DNA from: Bipolaris cookei
Lineage: Eukaryota; Ascomycota; Dothideomycetes; Pleosporales; Pleosporaceae
Reading direction: 5' to 3'
Assembly (NCBI GenBank): GCA_002286855.1
Contig: NRSV01000035.1
Location: forward strand, 291,993-355,992
Length of the DNA: 64,000 nt
Shown: one piece after another, positions 33,767-44,800 of the stretch
Layout of the letters: each line of letters opens with the position of its first letter
Numbering within the stretch: position 1 is the stretch's first letter
Translations under genes and position numbers: made by a program
Notes under the pieces: generated by a model
What the model was told of the DNA's origin: nothing
Databases searched by the model: none
What the model saw: only the letters and a program-made list of their open reading frames with translations

Positions 33767-35278
33767 ATGTACTCGCCAAGATCCTTCCCTTATCTGCAAC
33801 ACTCTCCACCCTCCCCTCGCTCTTCGAGATCAAAGTCCGAAAGGATGGGCACACGCCTGCGTTCTAGTCCCTGTCCACAGAATACCCGACCCGTCGTCGT
33901 GGACACGCCTACGCAGTCTACAATCAAATCCATGGTCCGTCCTGAACAGAAGCCACAATCACCGCCGCCGTCCAGCCGTGTGCCCCCGACCACTACTACA
34001 ACTGCAACAATGTCCAAACCAGTTGGCATTCCACCTCGCACGCCCTTGAAATTATCCTCTTCCACACAGATATCGAGAATGAAGACCCAGCAACGCCACT
34101 CATCGGCACGCACTGTACATAGTCATGACGCAAAGGCACTGCCACCCGCCGTTGCTGCCTTGCTCGCCGTCACGACTATCCCCAAGATGCCCGTTCGTCG
34201 ACGACAACGCAGCACAATGGACAGGAGGATATCCATGGATGAGTTGATACAGGAGTGGAGGCAGGAAGACTCAGACACTCCACCCTCGCTGTCGGGCTCT
34301 CCAATGGACCTGCTGCTCGGTCGTGTCGACGAGTCGGATGACGAGTACAGCAGTGGCATGAGCATGGAACAGGAAAAGGCCTCCTTCTTGACATCCAGGT
34401 CCATCTCCAGCGACTCCATCTCCCTACCCCCGTCGCTGGATTATGAGAATCCCTCTTACGCTTCCCACTGGGACAACATCAGCACACCAGACTCGATTGG
34501 CCGCAAGTCACTACCGGAACGCAAAGAGAAGGTTGTCTCATCACCACCAAAAGAGGATTGCATTCTCGATCATCCTCTTCTTCACTTTGGACCAGATGAG
34601 TGCGAGGACATCATCGCGACCAACATCAACGACACTGCTCCGCCAGCGCCTCCAACCGAGCGATTCAGATCATTCAAGTCTAACTTGACCGCTTCCTTCC
34701 AAGCACTCAAATCAGCCGCCAAATCCTTTTCCAACTTTACAGCTCCTAGCGTGCCCCCGGACGACTTCCTCACGCGATCACTCCTATCGCCCAACTTCAC
34801 GAGCGAGATGCGACCAAAGCTGGTCGATGGCCTGCCATCGCCCGAATTGCGACGTTATCTCAACCCACAGTCTGCACCAATCTCACCAACCGAGTTATCA
34901 ATGCATCTCCACGACTCCTTCACTCTCGATACCGATCTTGACCCCCACGCGCCGATGATTCAACTGCAGACATATGAGCGGCGTGGTCGTGCACAAAAGT
35001 CGCGCCGCAGTCGTGCCGCGGATCCGCTTTCCGAAGCTGGAAGGGTCCTGTCTAATGATGCACCAACCGTTCGGCAGCGTGAGCCCCGTGAGAACAGCGA
35101 CTTTCTACGTGTCATTGTTCTTGAGATGAACATGCGCCGCGTAGGCAAGCTTGACACAAAGGCCGTCGGCAAGGCGCGGATCTGGCTCCCGCCCAGAAAG
35201 CCTGCTTCTACTCAACCACCTTCGCGTCACGGTCCAAATCACGTTCCCCTCAGATGGATTCCAATCAATTCATCATGA
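33767..35278 (+). CDS. Conserved fungal protein of unknown function (503 aa)
   Basis: A single frame of 503 codons. I do not recognise a named domain. Most of the protein is Ser/Pro/Thr-rich and probably disordered, with Arg-Ile-Ser-Met-Asp and other basic-Ser motifs that look like kinase sites. A short central segment (about residues 298-325, with Phe-Arg-Ser-Phe-Lys-Ser-Asn-Leu and Lys-Ser-Ala-Ala-Lys-Ser) may form an amphipathic helix. The C terminus has a compact motif, Asp-Phe-Leu-Arg-Val-Ile-Val-Leu-Glu-Met-Asn-Met-Arg-Arg-x-Gly-Lys-Leu, followed by Lys-Ala-Arg-Ile-Trp-Leu-Pro-Pro-Arg. This looks like the conserved core and I believe it recurs in other filamentous ascomycetes. No signal peptide or membrane helix. 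The long upstream leader suggests regulated expression. Confidence 0.75.
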   Translation: MYSPRSFPYLQHSPPSPRSSRSKSERMGTRLRSSPCPQNTRPVVVDTPTQSTIKSMVRPEQKPQSPPPSSRVPPTTTTTATMSKPVGIPPRTPLKLSSSTQISRMKTQQRHSSARTVHSHDAKALPPAVAALLAVTTIPKMPVRRRQRSTMDRRISMDELIQEWRQEDSDTPPSLSGSPMDLLLGRVDESDDEYSSGMSMEQEKASFLTSRSISSDSISLPPSLDYENPSYASHWDNISTPDSIGRKSLPERKEKVVSSPPKEDCILDHPLLHFGPDECEDIIATNINDTAPPAPPTERFRSFKSNLTASFQALKSAAKSFSNFTAPSVPPDDFLTRSLLSPNFTSEMRPKLVDGLPSPELRRYLNPQSAPISPTELSMHLHDSFTLDTDLDPHAPMIQLQTYERRGRAQKSRRSRAADPLSEAGRVLSNDAPTVRQREPRENSDFLRVIVLEMNMRRVGKLDTKAVGKARIWLPPRKPASTQPPSRHGPNHVPLRWIPINSS

Positions 35279-37313
35279 GCTGCAGTGAGATTGAATCCCT
35301 TGCAGTTGGGCACACACGCAGCCTGATGCCCGTTACCCTCGTTACGTTCATACGACAAAAGGCACCGAGCCTGCACGTTGCAAAGTGTCTCCACCTACGT
35401 AGCGCTTTGTATGCGACCATTCGATCCTGCGTCATTGGTTGGCATGGAGCCCTTGAGACGATCCCGGATTCAGTTTCTCCGAGAGATGGCATGACTTGCC
35501 TTAGTTTGGCGCGACGGGCCTAGCGGGTCCACCGTCCAGCAAAATTGCTCGACTCGGCATAGGCATCACGGAGACCGTTACGCTGGGACTGTCGCGTCTC
35601 GCTTACAAACGTTACACAAAACCTGGAATAGAGCACACGATCCTTTGGAATCCAAGAGATGGAAAATAAGGTTTGTGCATCAGGATTGGGCGACACGACA
35701 CGCGCGGAACTTCGTCGGGGCCGAGATTTTCACAGCGGGGATGCAAGAAAAGAAAAAAACCAGCATATCGCTTGGTCCGCAACACGTCTCAACCAACCAC
35801 CGTCCGGTCAAGACCAACCTGGCTGGTCCCTGAGTTGGCAGAGCATCAAGAAATCTTAGGGCGGAATATGCCTTTTTTTTACGATGCTACTGCTTCCACC
35901 CGGCTATTTTGGACAAACGAGATGGCTCCGCACATCCCCGACATGCCGGGTCTCGCCGATGCCGGTTAGATCAAGAGTGGGGGTGTTACATGTTTTCATC
36001 GAGCAATCAAACCTCGGTACTACTACTATACAGTACCCAGAGGCTACAGCAGCGCGTCTCGACCCGACTAGTATACGGAAAATGTTCTGTGGGACATTTT
36101 GATTTATTTTTTTTTCTCATTTCGCAAGTGGATTTAGCATTGTGCGTATATTAGCGAAGCTTAGTGGATGCGCTGGTGTTATTTCGACTTTTTTTCTTTC
36201 TTTTAGGGATCGCGGCATCAGCATGGAAGGGCGTTTTGTTTGTGTGCCGACGCATTTGACGGTCAAGCGCTGACCGCTTCTTCTTTTGTTACTTTTTTTT
36301 CACTTCATCTGAGCATGTTTCTCCGCCATCCGTCTCCACGGCACACGTGGTGAGTAAAAATTAGAAGAGCGTGCTACGTGGCGTTTTTGTGTACCCCTTG
36401 GTATACTTACTATATACCCCAAAGAAGACTGGGAAATGTAGGCGCGAGCCTCAGGAGTCATGCAGTTGGTTACTTGCATCAAAGTATGTAAATATCTAGG
36501 TAGAAATTACAATATTTATTTTACATGTACGCATTTTACAAGAGATGTGCTCGTGGTGTGCGCATTTACAGGAGGGTCCATGTATCCAGTAACGGATTAC
36601 TGTTGAATGGGCTCTGTAGCTAGCTAGCATAAGCGTGAACCGGGTGCAAACAGCAAGGTACGAAGCATGTGCGCGCGGGGCTAAAGAGGGTTTGCACGAA
36701 TGCAGAAGGGTTGCCAAAAGACGGGTGTGTGTATTCAAAATTATTCTTGCCTATCTACGTGCGTACAAGGTTCTCTTCTTATGCTCTCTACTGTGTGCGG
36801 GGTAGAGCTTCCGAGCCATCCGATCGCTGTAACCTTATTACTTATACGGACAGATAGATTATTTTGTTACATCCAACGCACGCCTACTGCATATGCAGTA
36901 TGTGTTGGAAGGAAAAGCAAACAATCAGTAAAAGAAAATCCCATCCTGTAATTAAGGTTGAGACTAAATTAACCACATCTGAAGAAGATATTGCAGTCAG
37001 CAATATGCGTACAAGAGGGGTTGGGGCGTGTTGAATCCCCTTTGCCTCTCTGTTCTCCTCGCTTGCTGCATACCAAAAGAGCACAAGAAGAAAATCGCCT
37101 ACCTTAACATGGGTACCAGAAGTAACAGCAACATACATAGCAATACTTTCCAACCAATTTAACCTCTACCCAAGAAAAAAAAAAGAAATGAGATCAGACT
37201 AAACTGTGCATTAACTCTACCCTTGGAAAAAAAACCCTAACACATGTTAATTGCCTTACGCAAACAACAACTCTTATCTATCACCAGCGATGCCAAAATG
37301 TCGAAAAAAAGGA
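35279..37313. other. 2-kb intergenic stretch
   Basis: No supported gene. Several overlapping frames of 60-100 codons lack motifs. T-runs are frequent (35870, 36100, 36190, 36290). No repeat or element recognised. Confidence 0.5.
37304..37310 (-). terminator. RNA polymerase III terminator of the tRNA gene
   Basis: Seven A on the plus strand, that is TTTTTTT on the transcribed minus strand, starting four bases after the tRNA 3' end. This is the standard Pol III stop signal. Confidence 0.8.
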
Positions 37314-37396
37314 TGACCTAACCAGGGGTCGAACCTGGAATCTCTTGATATCGAACTAAATCGTAGTCAAGCGCCTTGCCATTGGGCCATTAGGCC
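37314..37396 (-). tRNA. tRNA-Arg (anticodon ACG) with 11-nt intron
   Basis: Minus-strand cloverleaf. Acceptor GGCCTAA pairs with TTAGGTC (one G-U) and the discriminator is A. The D arm is GCC/GGC, the anticodon stem is CTTGA/TCAAG, and the T arm is CCAGG-TTCGACC-CCTGG. The anticodon loop is 18 nt, explained by the 7-nt loop C-T-A-C-G-A...A plus an 11-nt intron after position 37 (plus-strand 37350-37360). The mature molecule is 72 nt. The D-arm region closely resembles the fungal Arg-ACG tRNA as I know it. A34 would be deaminated to inosine to read CGU, CGC and CGA. Confidence 0.9.
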
Positions 37397-38840
37397 GATG
37401 CTGTATCGGAGGAAACTGCTTTCTATGCAAACTTCCAATTTTACATGTATTATATTCATTTTCTTTTAGTATTCAAAAATACCAGCAGCGTCGACCCAAT
37501 CATCCCGTTACCTCCCCATCACCCCCTTCTTCATGGCGACATGTTCTGATCTCAACGGAACTTTCTCCCATTCGCACACTACCATGCGCCCCGCAAACCT
37601 CCCCTTAGCGCTCCACACGGTAATCGCGAAATGACGCCAGTGGCGTCATCGCTTCCTTCCTTTCCCAACCCACGTGCGTAACCTGCATAAAGTTAACGTG
37701 TATGTGCACGCGGACGCTGTTTTTTTCTTTCCTGTGAAGAAGTGGAAGCCTCATGGTTCCACTTTTTCTTTCTCTCCCTTCTCCACCTCCCCATTCTTGG
37801 AGAATTTAAAGAAGAAGAAAAAAAACGGGGAAGCAAGTTAGTTTTTTGGGAGAGTTATACTATTCATATTATTGGTGGGGAGAAGAGGGGGGGGGGAGGG
37901 GATTACATGGAGGGTGCGATTCGGCATACTTCCCTTTTGTTATGCGGGTGGAGGCTTAGCATTGACATGTTACGTAGGAAAGTTTACGTTGGAGTACACG
38001 TAGGTAGGTGGTGGGAAGCGGGGGGTGGAAGCGGTGCGGAATTGGTGCGCGTGCGTAGGGTGTCGATGCCAATGCCGGCGCGGACGCAGATGGAAGAGGA
38101 GAGGATGGGTTGTTATTGGAGTAGACTACTACTACTACTACTGCTACTACTACAGCAATTGCTTGGAGAGGTGCGTGATGCAGATGCGGATGCGGAATGG
38201 GGGAGGTGCGAATCGGGCCGAATATGGGGAGAGCGTTTGACGGGAAACGGTTATCAGGCTAGGTGGGTTTTGTTTTTAGGTTGCACGTGCCTGATGTCAT
38301 GGTGTACTTAGTGGATGGAAGTAGTTGTCATTGTTGTGTGTTTTGGCTTATCTTGTTGCATGGGTAGGGGGGAAATAGCGAGTGGCTTAGGTTTGGAGTT
38401 TTTCTTTCCGAATGATTGGGGAGAGAGGATATGGGAGGCCATGGGGTGGCTTGGAGGGTATCGGCCAAGACTGTATACATAGATATGATTGTGTATGTGT
38501 GCCACAACGTGTAATGGTCGTGTGTTCGCGTGTCTAACGGTCTGATGCTCGCATGTCTCACTTTCTTTCCGTCAGTCTGGCAACACGTGAGAACGACATG
38601 TGCACATTATCCCAGCATTGTGACAAACCCAATCAAACAATCCGGGTTGTCAATGCCCGGGCGGATGAATTTTTATAAATCCGTATTACTTATACACATC
38701 CGAACGATAGCCCGTTCCCCCTGTGCAAGAGTTACATATAAAAAGAACAGGGTAACATGAACGCCCGAGATACGCCCGTATACCCCAGCCTATCTCCCTT
38801 TCATCGGCCCTTTGCGGCAATGCGGCACTCCCACATCCAG
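37397..38840. other. Intergenic stretch between tRNA and TEL1
   Basis: Low-complexity, G- and purine-rich on the plus strand between 37740 and 38310. Contains a poly-G run near 37890 and an ACT trinucleotide repeat. No supported gene. The 3' region of TEL1 lies at its right end. Confidence 0.5.
38125..38153. repeat. ACT trinucleotide microsatellite
   Basis: About ten ACT units, interrupted once by GCT. Simple sequence; no feature attached to it. Confidence 0.85.
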
Positions 38841-41800
38841 CTACGCATAGCTTGCCCACCCCATGTATAGCACTGCCAGGTTGCGCTCGTCAGTAGCTTG
38901 CTGGATGAGTTCATTGACAGTGGCCTTTGTGCTCAATGTCTTGCTCAGCTTCTTCTCCACAATACTAAGCGCTCTACCCGCCTCACCGGCCTGGTCTTCC
39001 TTTTCTCGTTTCTTGTTACTCTCATGCACGACACCTGCCGCTTCCTCGACTGCCGCCGCTTGGCCCGAAGGAGCAGGTGTACCCCCAGGCGCGACACTGG
39101 TCGAGCGCGCGGTACCGTTGGCACCGGTTTCTTGATTTGCTTCTTGCATGCGTTTTGCTTTGGTCGGAGTGACGCTCCAGTTGACCAAGGGGTCGTAGCG
39201 CAGAACATTGAGCAGAGTCATGATGCTTTCCCTTTCCTCGCGAAGTGTATCCATAGTGAACTCGCAGCAGCGCCGGAAAACCCCCTCTGTTTTGGTGTAC
39301 CCCATACCATCCACCAGGTCACGCGTCAATCGGAACGGGACCACTTCCGGTACCGGCAGAACCCGACCAGCCTCAAAACTCACTCCAAGGTCAATGTGCA
39401 CTACTTCACCAGACTTTTCGTCAAGCAAAATATTGTGACAATGGCGATCGCCTAAACCAAGTACATGGCCCAGAATGGAAATGGCAGCTGTCGAGCGCGT
39501 GTACGCAAGACGACGCTCGAACCATTCATCAGGATCTTCAAAGCGCTCGAGCAGGAAGTAGCGCATAACAGGATGGAAATTTTCTGCAATCTTCTGCCAC
39601 ACCTTGACTCGTGTAGTGAGAGAGTCTTGTTGGCAGGCGCCAATCTCTTTGCGACATCTGTCGGGCTTGTAGTCATGCGGATAGTACTTTTCATGAGCCG
39701 GCATGACCCACAGATGCAGCGGAACAGTGTTTTGCACAAACTCCATCAGCCCAGATCTGGTTGAAAGCGGTAGCACCTTGTAAGTACGGATGCCAAGGTT
39801 CCGAATACGCGTGGCCGTGTGATTCTTGAGCAGTCGTGAAACCTGGTCAAAGACCTGCTCCATGATGGCATCCTGACGTAGGTCATCGTTTCCGGATTTG
39901 AACAGTTGCTTGTAAGGCCGACCGTCGGTACCTTTGGCGGTGATGATCTTGGGTGCACTGAGGCCGTTTGCGATGCTCATCGTCGGTTTGAAACCTGCAA
40001 TCCTCGGCAGATCACTATAGTTCATGTTGGGCCGGACTTCAATCTGCAGTGTAGCAGGAGGTACGTTCAATCTGGGCACCTTGCTGACCAAATCCTTGGA
40101 CTCCTTGTATCTGTCGAGCTGCAGCTCGCGTCCTTGTTGAGTACTCTCTTTTTCGCCCTTGAACATGGCGAGATGATGGTAGATTTCATTAGACTGGGAG
40201 ATGGAGCTCCAATATGGTCGGGCTCTCTTGTCACTGCTCAGTGCAGTCGCAAGACCAGACGCGGCTTTCTGGCGAGACTTTGCTGATTCATCTTTAGCTC
40301 GGACAACATCCTCCCTAGTGATGGCGCCGACTTTCATCTGAATGGCAAATATTTGATGCATGCCGTGATATGGGTGCTCTACACAGATACGGAATACAAG
40401 CTCCATCAAGAGATGCTGAAAATCATTCTCCTCCGCTTGCAGCCGCGATGAGAGCTGATTCATCAATAGTGCAAACTTGCCGCTCGGAACGTCTTTGAGA
40501 TATGTCTTCACAGCCTGGTTTGCCAAAGGAGTATCGCAGTACTCTAGCCATAGAGAGAACACACGGAGTGCATCATTGTTGTACTCGTCACAGGCCGAAA
40601 GAGACAAGAGGTAGTTCTCTAGGCACTGACGTAGGAACTGCTCGCGTCCTTTGCGCATTCTTTCGTACTCTGCATTGTCAAGGTCATACCAAGTTTTTGC
40701 TCGGCGGGCGTTTCGATGATATGTCTCTCGCATTCCTCTGCTCTTGTCGGTCTTGGAAAGCTTGGTGAAGTCATGGTATTCCTGCAACTTGCGGTCCATC
40801 ACAGTCTTGATACGATCCATATCTTCGGCTGCTTCGGGGCTGAGAAGTTGTTTGTCACAGAATAGCGCAAATTCGTGGAAAACTTGGCCTGATCCTGAGC
40901 CTTGTCTTTGGCCTTTGAGCTCTCGAATTGCCGGCTCGAGATACTCGCTCATAATCGTGTCGGGTTTTGCCAGACGAGCCTCGGCGAGATGGTGGCCCTA
41001 ACGTTATCAGCGACGAGATCAACACAGCTAGTGTATATTACATACGAGTCGAGCGAGTAGCACGGGAAGACTTAAATCAGCGTTCTGGGAATCAAAGTTG
41101 GCGTGGTCGATCAGATGTTGCCGCACTCGAATTGAAACCTCAGTTTCGCCCTGTTCCCAAAGTACGTTTGCTACCTCGTGTTGGGCGACAGCTTCAATAT
41201 CCAAACCTATAGCCTTGCATTGGGGTACAATGTCGGAAAGATACGTCACACTTGCAAGCGATTCCTGGAGGGCGCCATGCTTTCTGCACACACTAGAAGA
41301 TGACACAAGGGCCTCGACTTCCATACCACGTATGGTTGCAGTTCTTGTATGCAGAGAGTTTACAAGAGCGGGATTGGAGCTAAGCACGCTGAATAGAGTC
41401 TCGCGGCAAGACAAAAATTGGCGCACATCGCTAAACCTGGGATGGGTGAGTAGTTGATCTACGTAGTCATTGAAGGTTACTTACTCGCCAGCCCGCATCC
41501 ATTTTTCCCGAGATTTCATTCGATCCCAGGTATCCAATAGATGCTCTGAGCGCTCGGTCATAATGACCTCTTCCGCCTCTGTCAGCACCCCCAAGGTGCG
41601 CAAGTGGACCTTAGTTGGGATGGATGCGTTATTCTTTCCGGCAAGGAAGTTCATTGTTGTTTGTAACTGATGACTAAAGTTTTCCCGAGCCTTTTCAACA
41701 CTTTTCGCATAATGCATCCCTTGGAATGCCTTGAACAATGTACTTGCTTCCGTATTGTTGACCTCGGGGGCCTTTATGTCCCATTGACCCAGCTTACGTG

Positions 41801-44800
41801 CCGTGTGGAGTGTACTTTCAACTACCTCATCTCCTGCATCGTGGAATTGCTCATTCAAGAGCAGGGAGTGCGTGACACTGTTCATGTTGAGCATGATCAG
41901 CGACTTTACTGTGCCGCGGGAATCAGTGGGTTCCAATTCATTCCATCTACGCATTTGACTGTCGAGACGAGCGCCGCGAAAGAGAAGGCTTTTCACGCCA
42001 TCTCCCTCATAGTCAAGACGATCAAGGACAGACAAGAGACTTGAGCCTCGATCGACGCCGTAAAATGAATCAGGCTCATCGAGATTCTTGTAGATGGAAA
42101 GTTGGAGCTGCAGTGGTATCTTAGGCGGTTCAACCATGACAGATGATCTCCTTGTGCTGCTTTTTACTAGAGGCTGGCTAGATAAAGTTTCTGCAAACAA
42201 GAGCGCACTTCTGTACATGGAACATGTACTCGCCGCCTGTGAAGCTTCCAGGTAATTGACTTCTAACCACTTGTCTCGATCCACTCGGGTAGCTTCTTTT
42301 GGTATTGGCTGGCTACGAAGGTAGAGAATACACTGCACGATGATGCGGACGTGTGGTATCGTGGCCGAGTTACAGTCACGAAACCAACCGGCTACGGCTT
42401 TTGAAACAATGGCACGAACACTTCGGTCTTCTTCAAACTCGTCAAGAAGGACAAGATGAAGTATGTATGGCAAGAGCTTCTCAGCCATGTGGTTTATACC
42501 TGTCAGGAGATCAGGAAGGGCATCGAGTACTGGATCTTCAGTTGCAACTCTACAGAGTGCTACAGTCAAGTCTCTCACCCAACAGACTATCGGCTTGAGG
42601 GGTGTGGGTGACACTGCTTGTTGAAGTCCGTCTGTCAGGGACTGCGCCGGGTTGTCTGGCTCTGGCGGTTTGTACATAAGAGCTTTAGCGATTGCCTCCG
42701 GAATGACGCGTTGCATTTCAACCATGTACTGCGAGTCTGGAACCAGGCGAGAGATCAGTCGCCGCATGGCATCCTCAGCTAGACTGACCTCTGTTCGGTC
42801 ATCGCTATAGAAGAGATCAATGACTTCTTTGACGATAGCCTCTCTTGAAGATGTTCCAAGAGTAGACTTTGAGCTCTGACTTGAGGAAGCCCAAGGCCGA
42901 GCTCCAGCAGAGCTTTGTTTAACTTCTCCAAAAGCACTATATGCCCGGCCTAAAACGCGTGCCGTCCATAATAGATAACCTTCACCCACTTTGCTTCGTC
43001 GACACGACTCCCAGACAAGGGGCGCAAACTCTGCAGCGTCGCGGTCCAAGCCAAGAATGTCATCCCGTGCAGTAGGGGCTGGCTGAAAATTTTGGCAGAG
43101 TAAGTCTAGAGCAACGTCTCGTGATGTTTTGTTCAGCAGTTTGCGCCCCGAGCGGACATCATCTAGAATCTCTAACAAGAGCTTGCTCTCATCGCTACCG
43201 CGGAACGAGTTGCCTTCTGCATTAACTTGCGAGGCAGCAATGGTAATAAGCTTGAATGCTTTGACGGCTGAGGACCGTTCTATGGTGGCAATCGCCTGGG
43301 CATGAGCCTTTAGATATTCGGTGAGCCATGTATGAAATCGGGTGGCTGCATTCATAGTCGCCATGTGTTGCGACTGTTGAGTAGTGCTTTCCTGCGAGGA
43401 GCTTAAAAACACCCGAAGAGAGATGAGGATTGACAGCCCGATACCCGTCACAAAGCTTAGCTGTTGCTGGAGGTACTCGGATCCATGCTCAAATAGGTAC
43501 TGCATGATTCCCACAGTATCCTCTGCGCATTGTACGTCTGTAAGGAAGGGGCGTAGGGATTGAAGCGTCATTTGTAATGGATAACCTTCGTGGGCGATTG
43601 GACCAGCCAATGCAACAACAACCCGGATTTTGCGGATAACTGACCTTGCATAGAGAGAACCGAGGGCTGGATGAATGCGATCGAGGAGAGAGCGTAACAC
43701 AAAAGTGTATGTGCTTGGAGACCAAAAACTAGTAGGCCTATCACCTGTCCGTCTACACAAGCGCTCCAGTTGATCTGGTAAGTAAAAGGCAGAGAATGAA
43801 GGCTCTATCCCCATATTGAGACCTTGCGTAGATTGACTGATCCCAGTGATTTCGGCTAGAACTGCTGCGGCAGGGTTGAAGGCAGGCTTTTTGTCTAACG
43901 ACTTGCCAAGACGTTCTTCATGATCTATGGTTTGAAGCATATATCCAAGAGCCTGAGGGAAATGCTTCTGTATCAAAACATAGTACTGGTCGCTGCCGAC
44001 CATTTCCTTCAATAGATTACCGAAGCTTGAGTCTGCTTTGTTGCGAGCGGACCCTCTACATGTATCCCATGCTATTGTGTATGCGGCTGCCTTGCCGATG
44101 TTTTTTGACAATAGATGCTGTGCTGAATATCCCAACTGGCTGGCCAGGTACTCCACTTCATCTTTACGGCCAAACATGATTGTTTGTCCTACGACCTCAG
44201 CTTCTATATCACGTAACAGATCGGGAAGCGAATCATAGTCGAAAATTAGAAAAGGGATCGTACTGATCTCCTGACCTCGATCCAGCCATGTGAAGATAAC
44301 TTGCGGTGCAAAGAGCCTGAACAGGCTCTGGGAGTCACCAAGACACCTGGAATGAGCGACGCTGGAAATACAGCGCTTGGCATGAAGAGCGGCCCCGGGT
44401 ATCGTTCCTGCTGTTGCGAAGATACGGTATACGCTATGGCGTAACAAAGTGTGCCATTGAGATGCCAGCCGCGAAAGGACCATCAGTCGAACAGCGATGC
44501 CTTCAGTGCCCTCATCATCTCCAGGAAGACTACTATCGACGTCTTGTAGTATCTTGTCGTGCTCAGACAGGACGAAATCCTCGAATATCCGCGGTAGGCG
44601 TTCAGCGATATGGTATTTGACGGTCATTTCGCCACTCGCTAGTAGCTTAAATAAACTCGTGCGCACAGAAGGAACCTTACGGTTGTGTGCAAAGTCAGGA
44701 TGGTGTTCGAGTAGGCCATGAAGGAAGATGGCAATAGTTGTCTGCAAATTGGCTGAACGCCTTACTCCCCCCTCTTCCATCTCCTTGACGTAGTATATAT

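Noticed and set aside
37742..38311. 189-codon plus-strand frame upstream of TEL1's 3' end
   Set aside because: Low-complexity, G/purine-rich DNA with a poly-G run and an ACT microsatellite; the peptide has no motif and overlaps another frame of similar quality.
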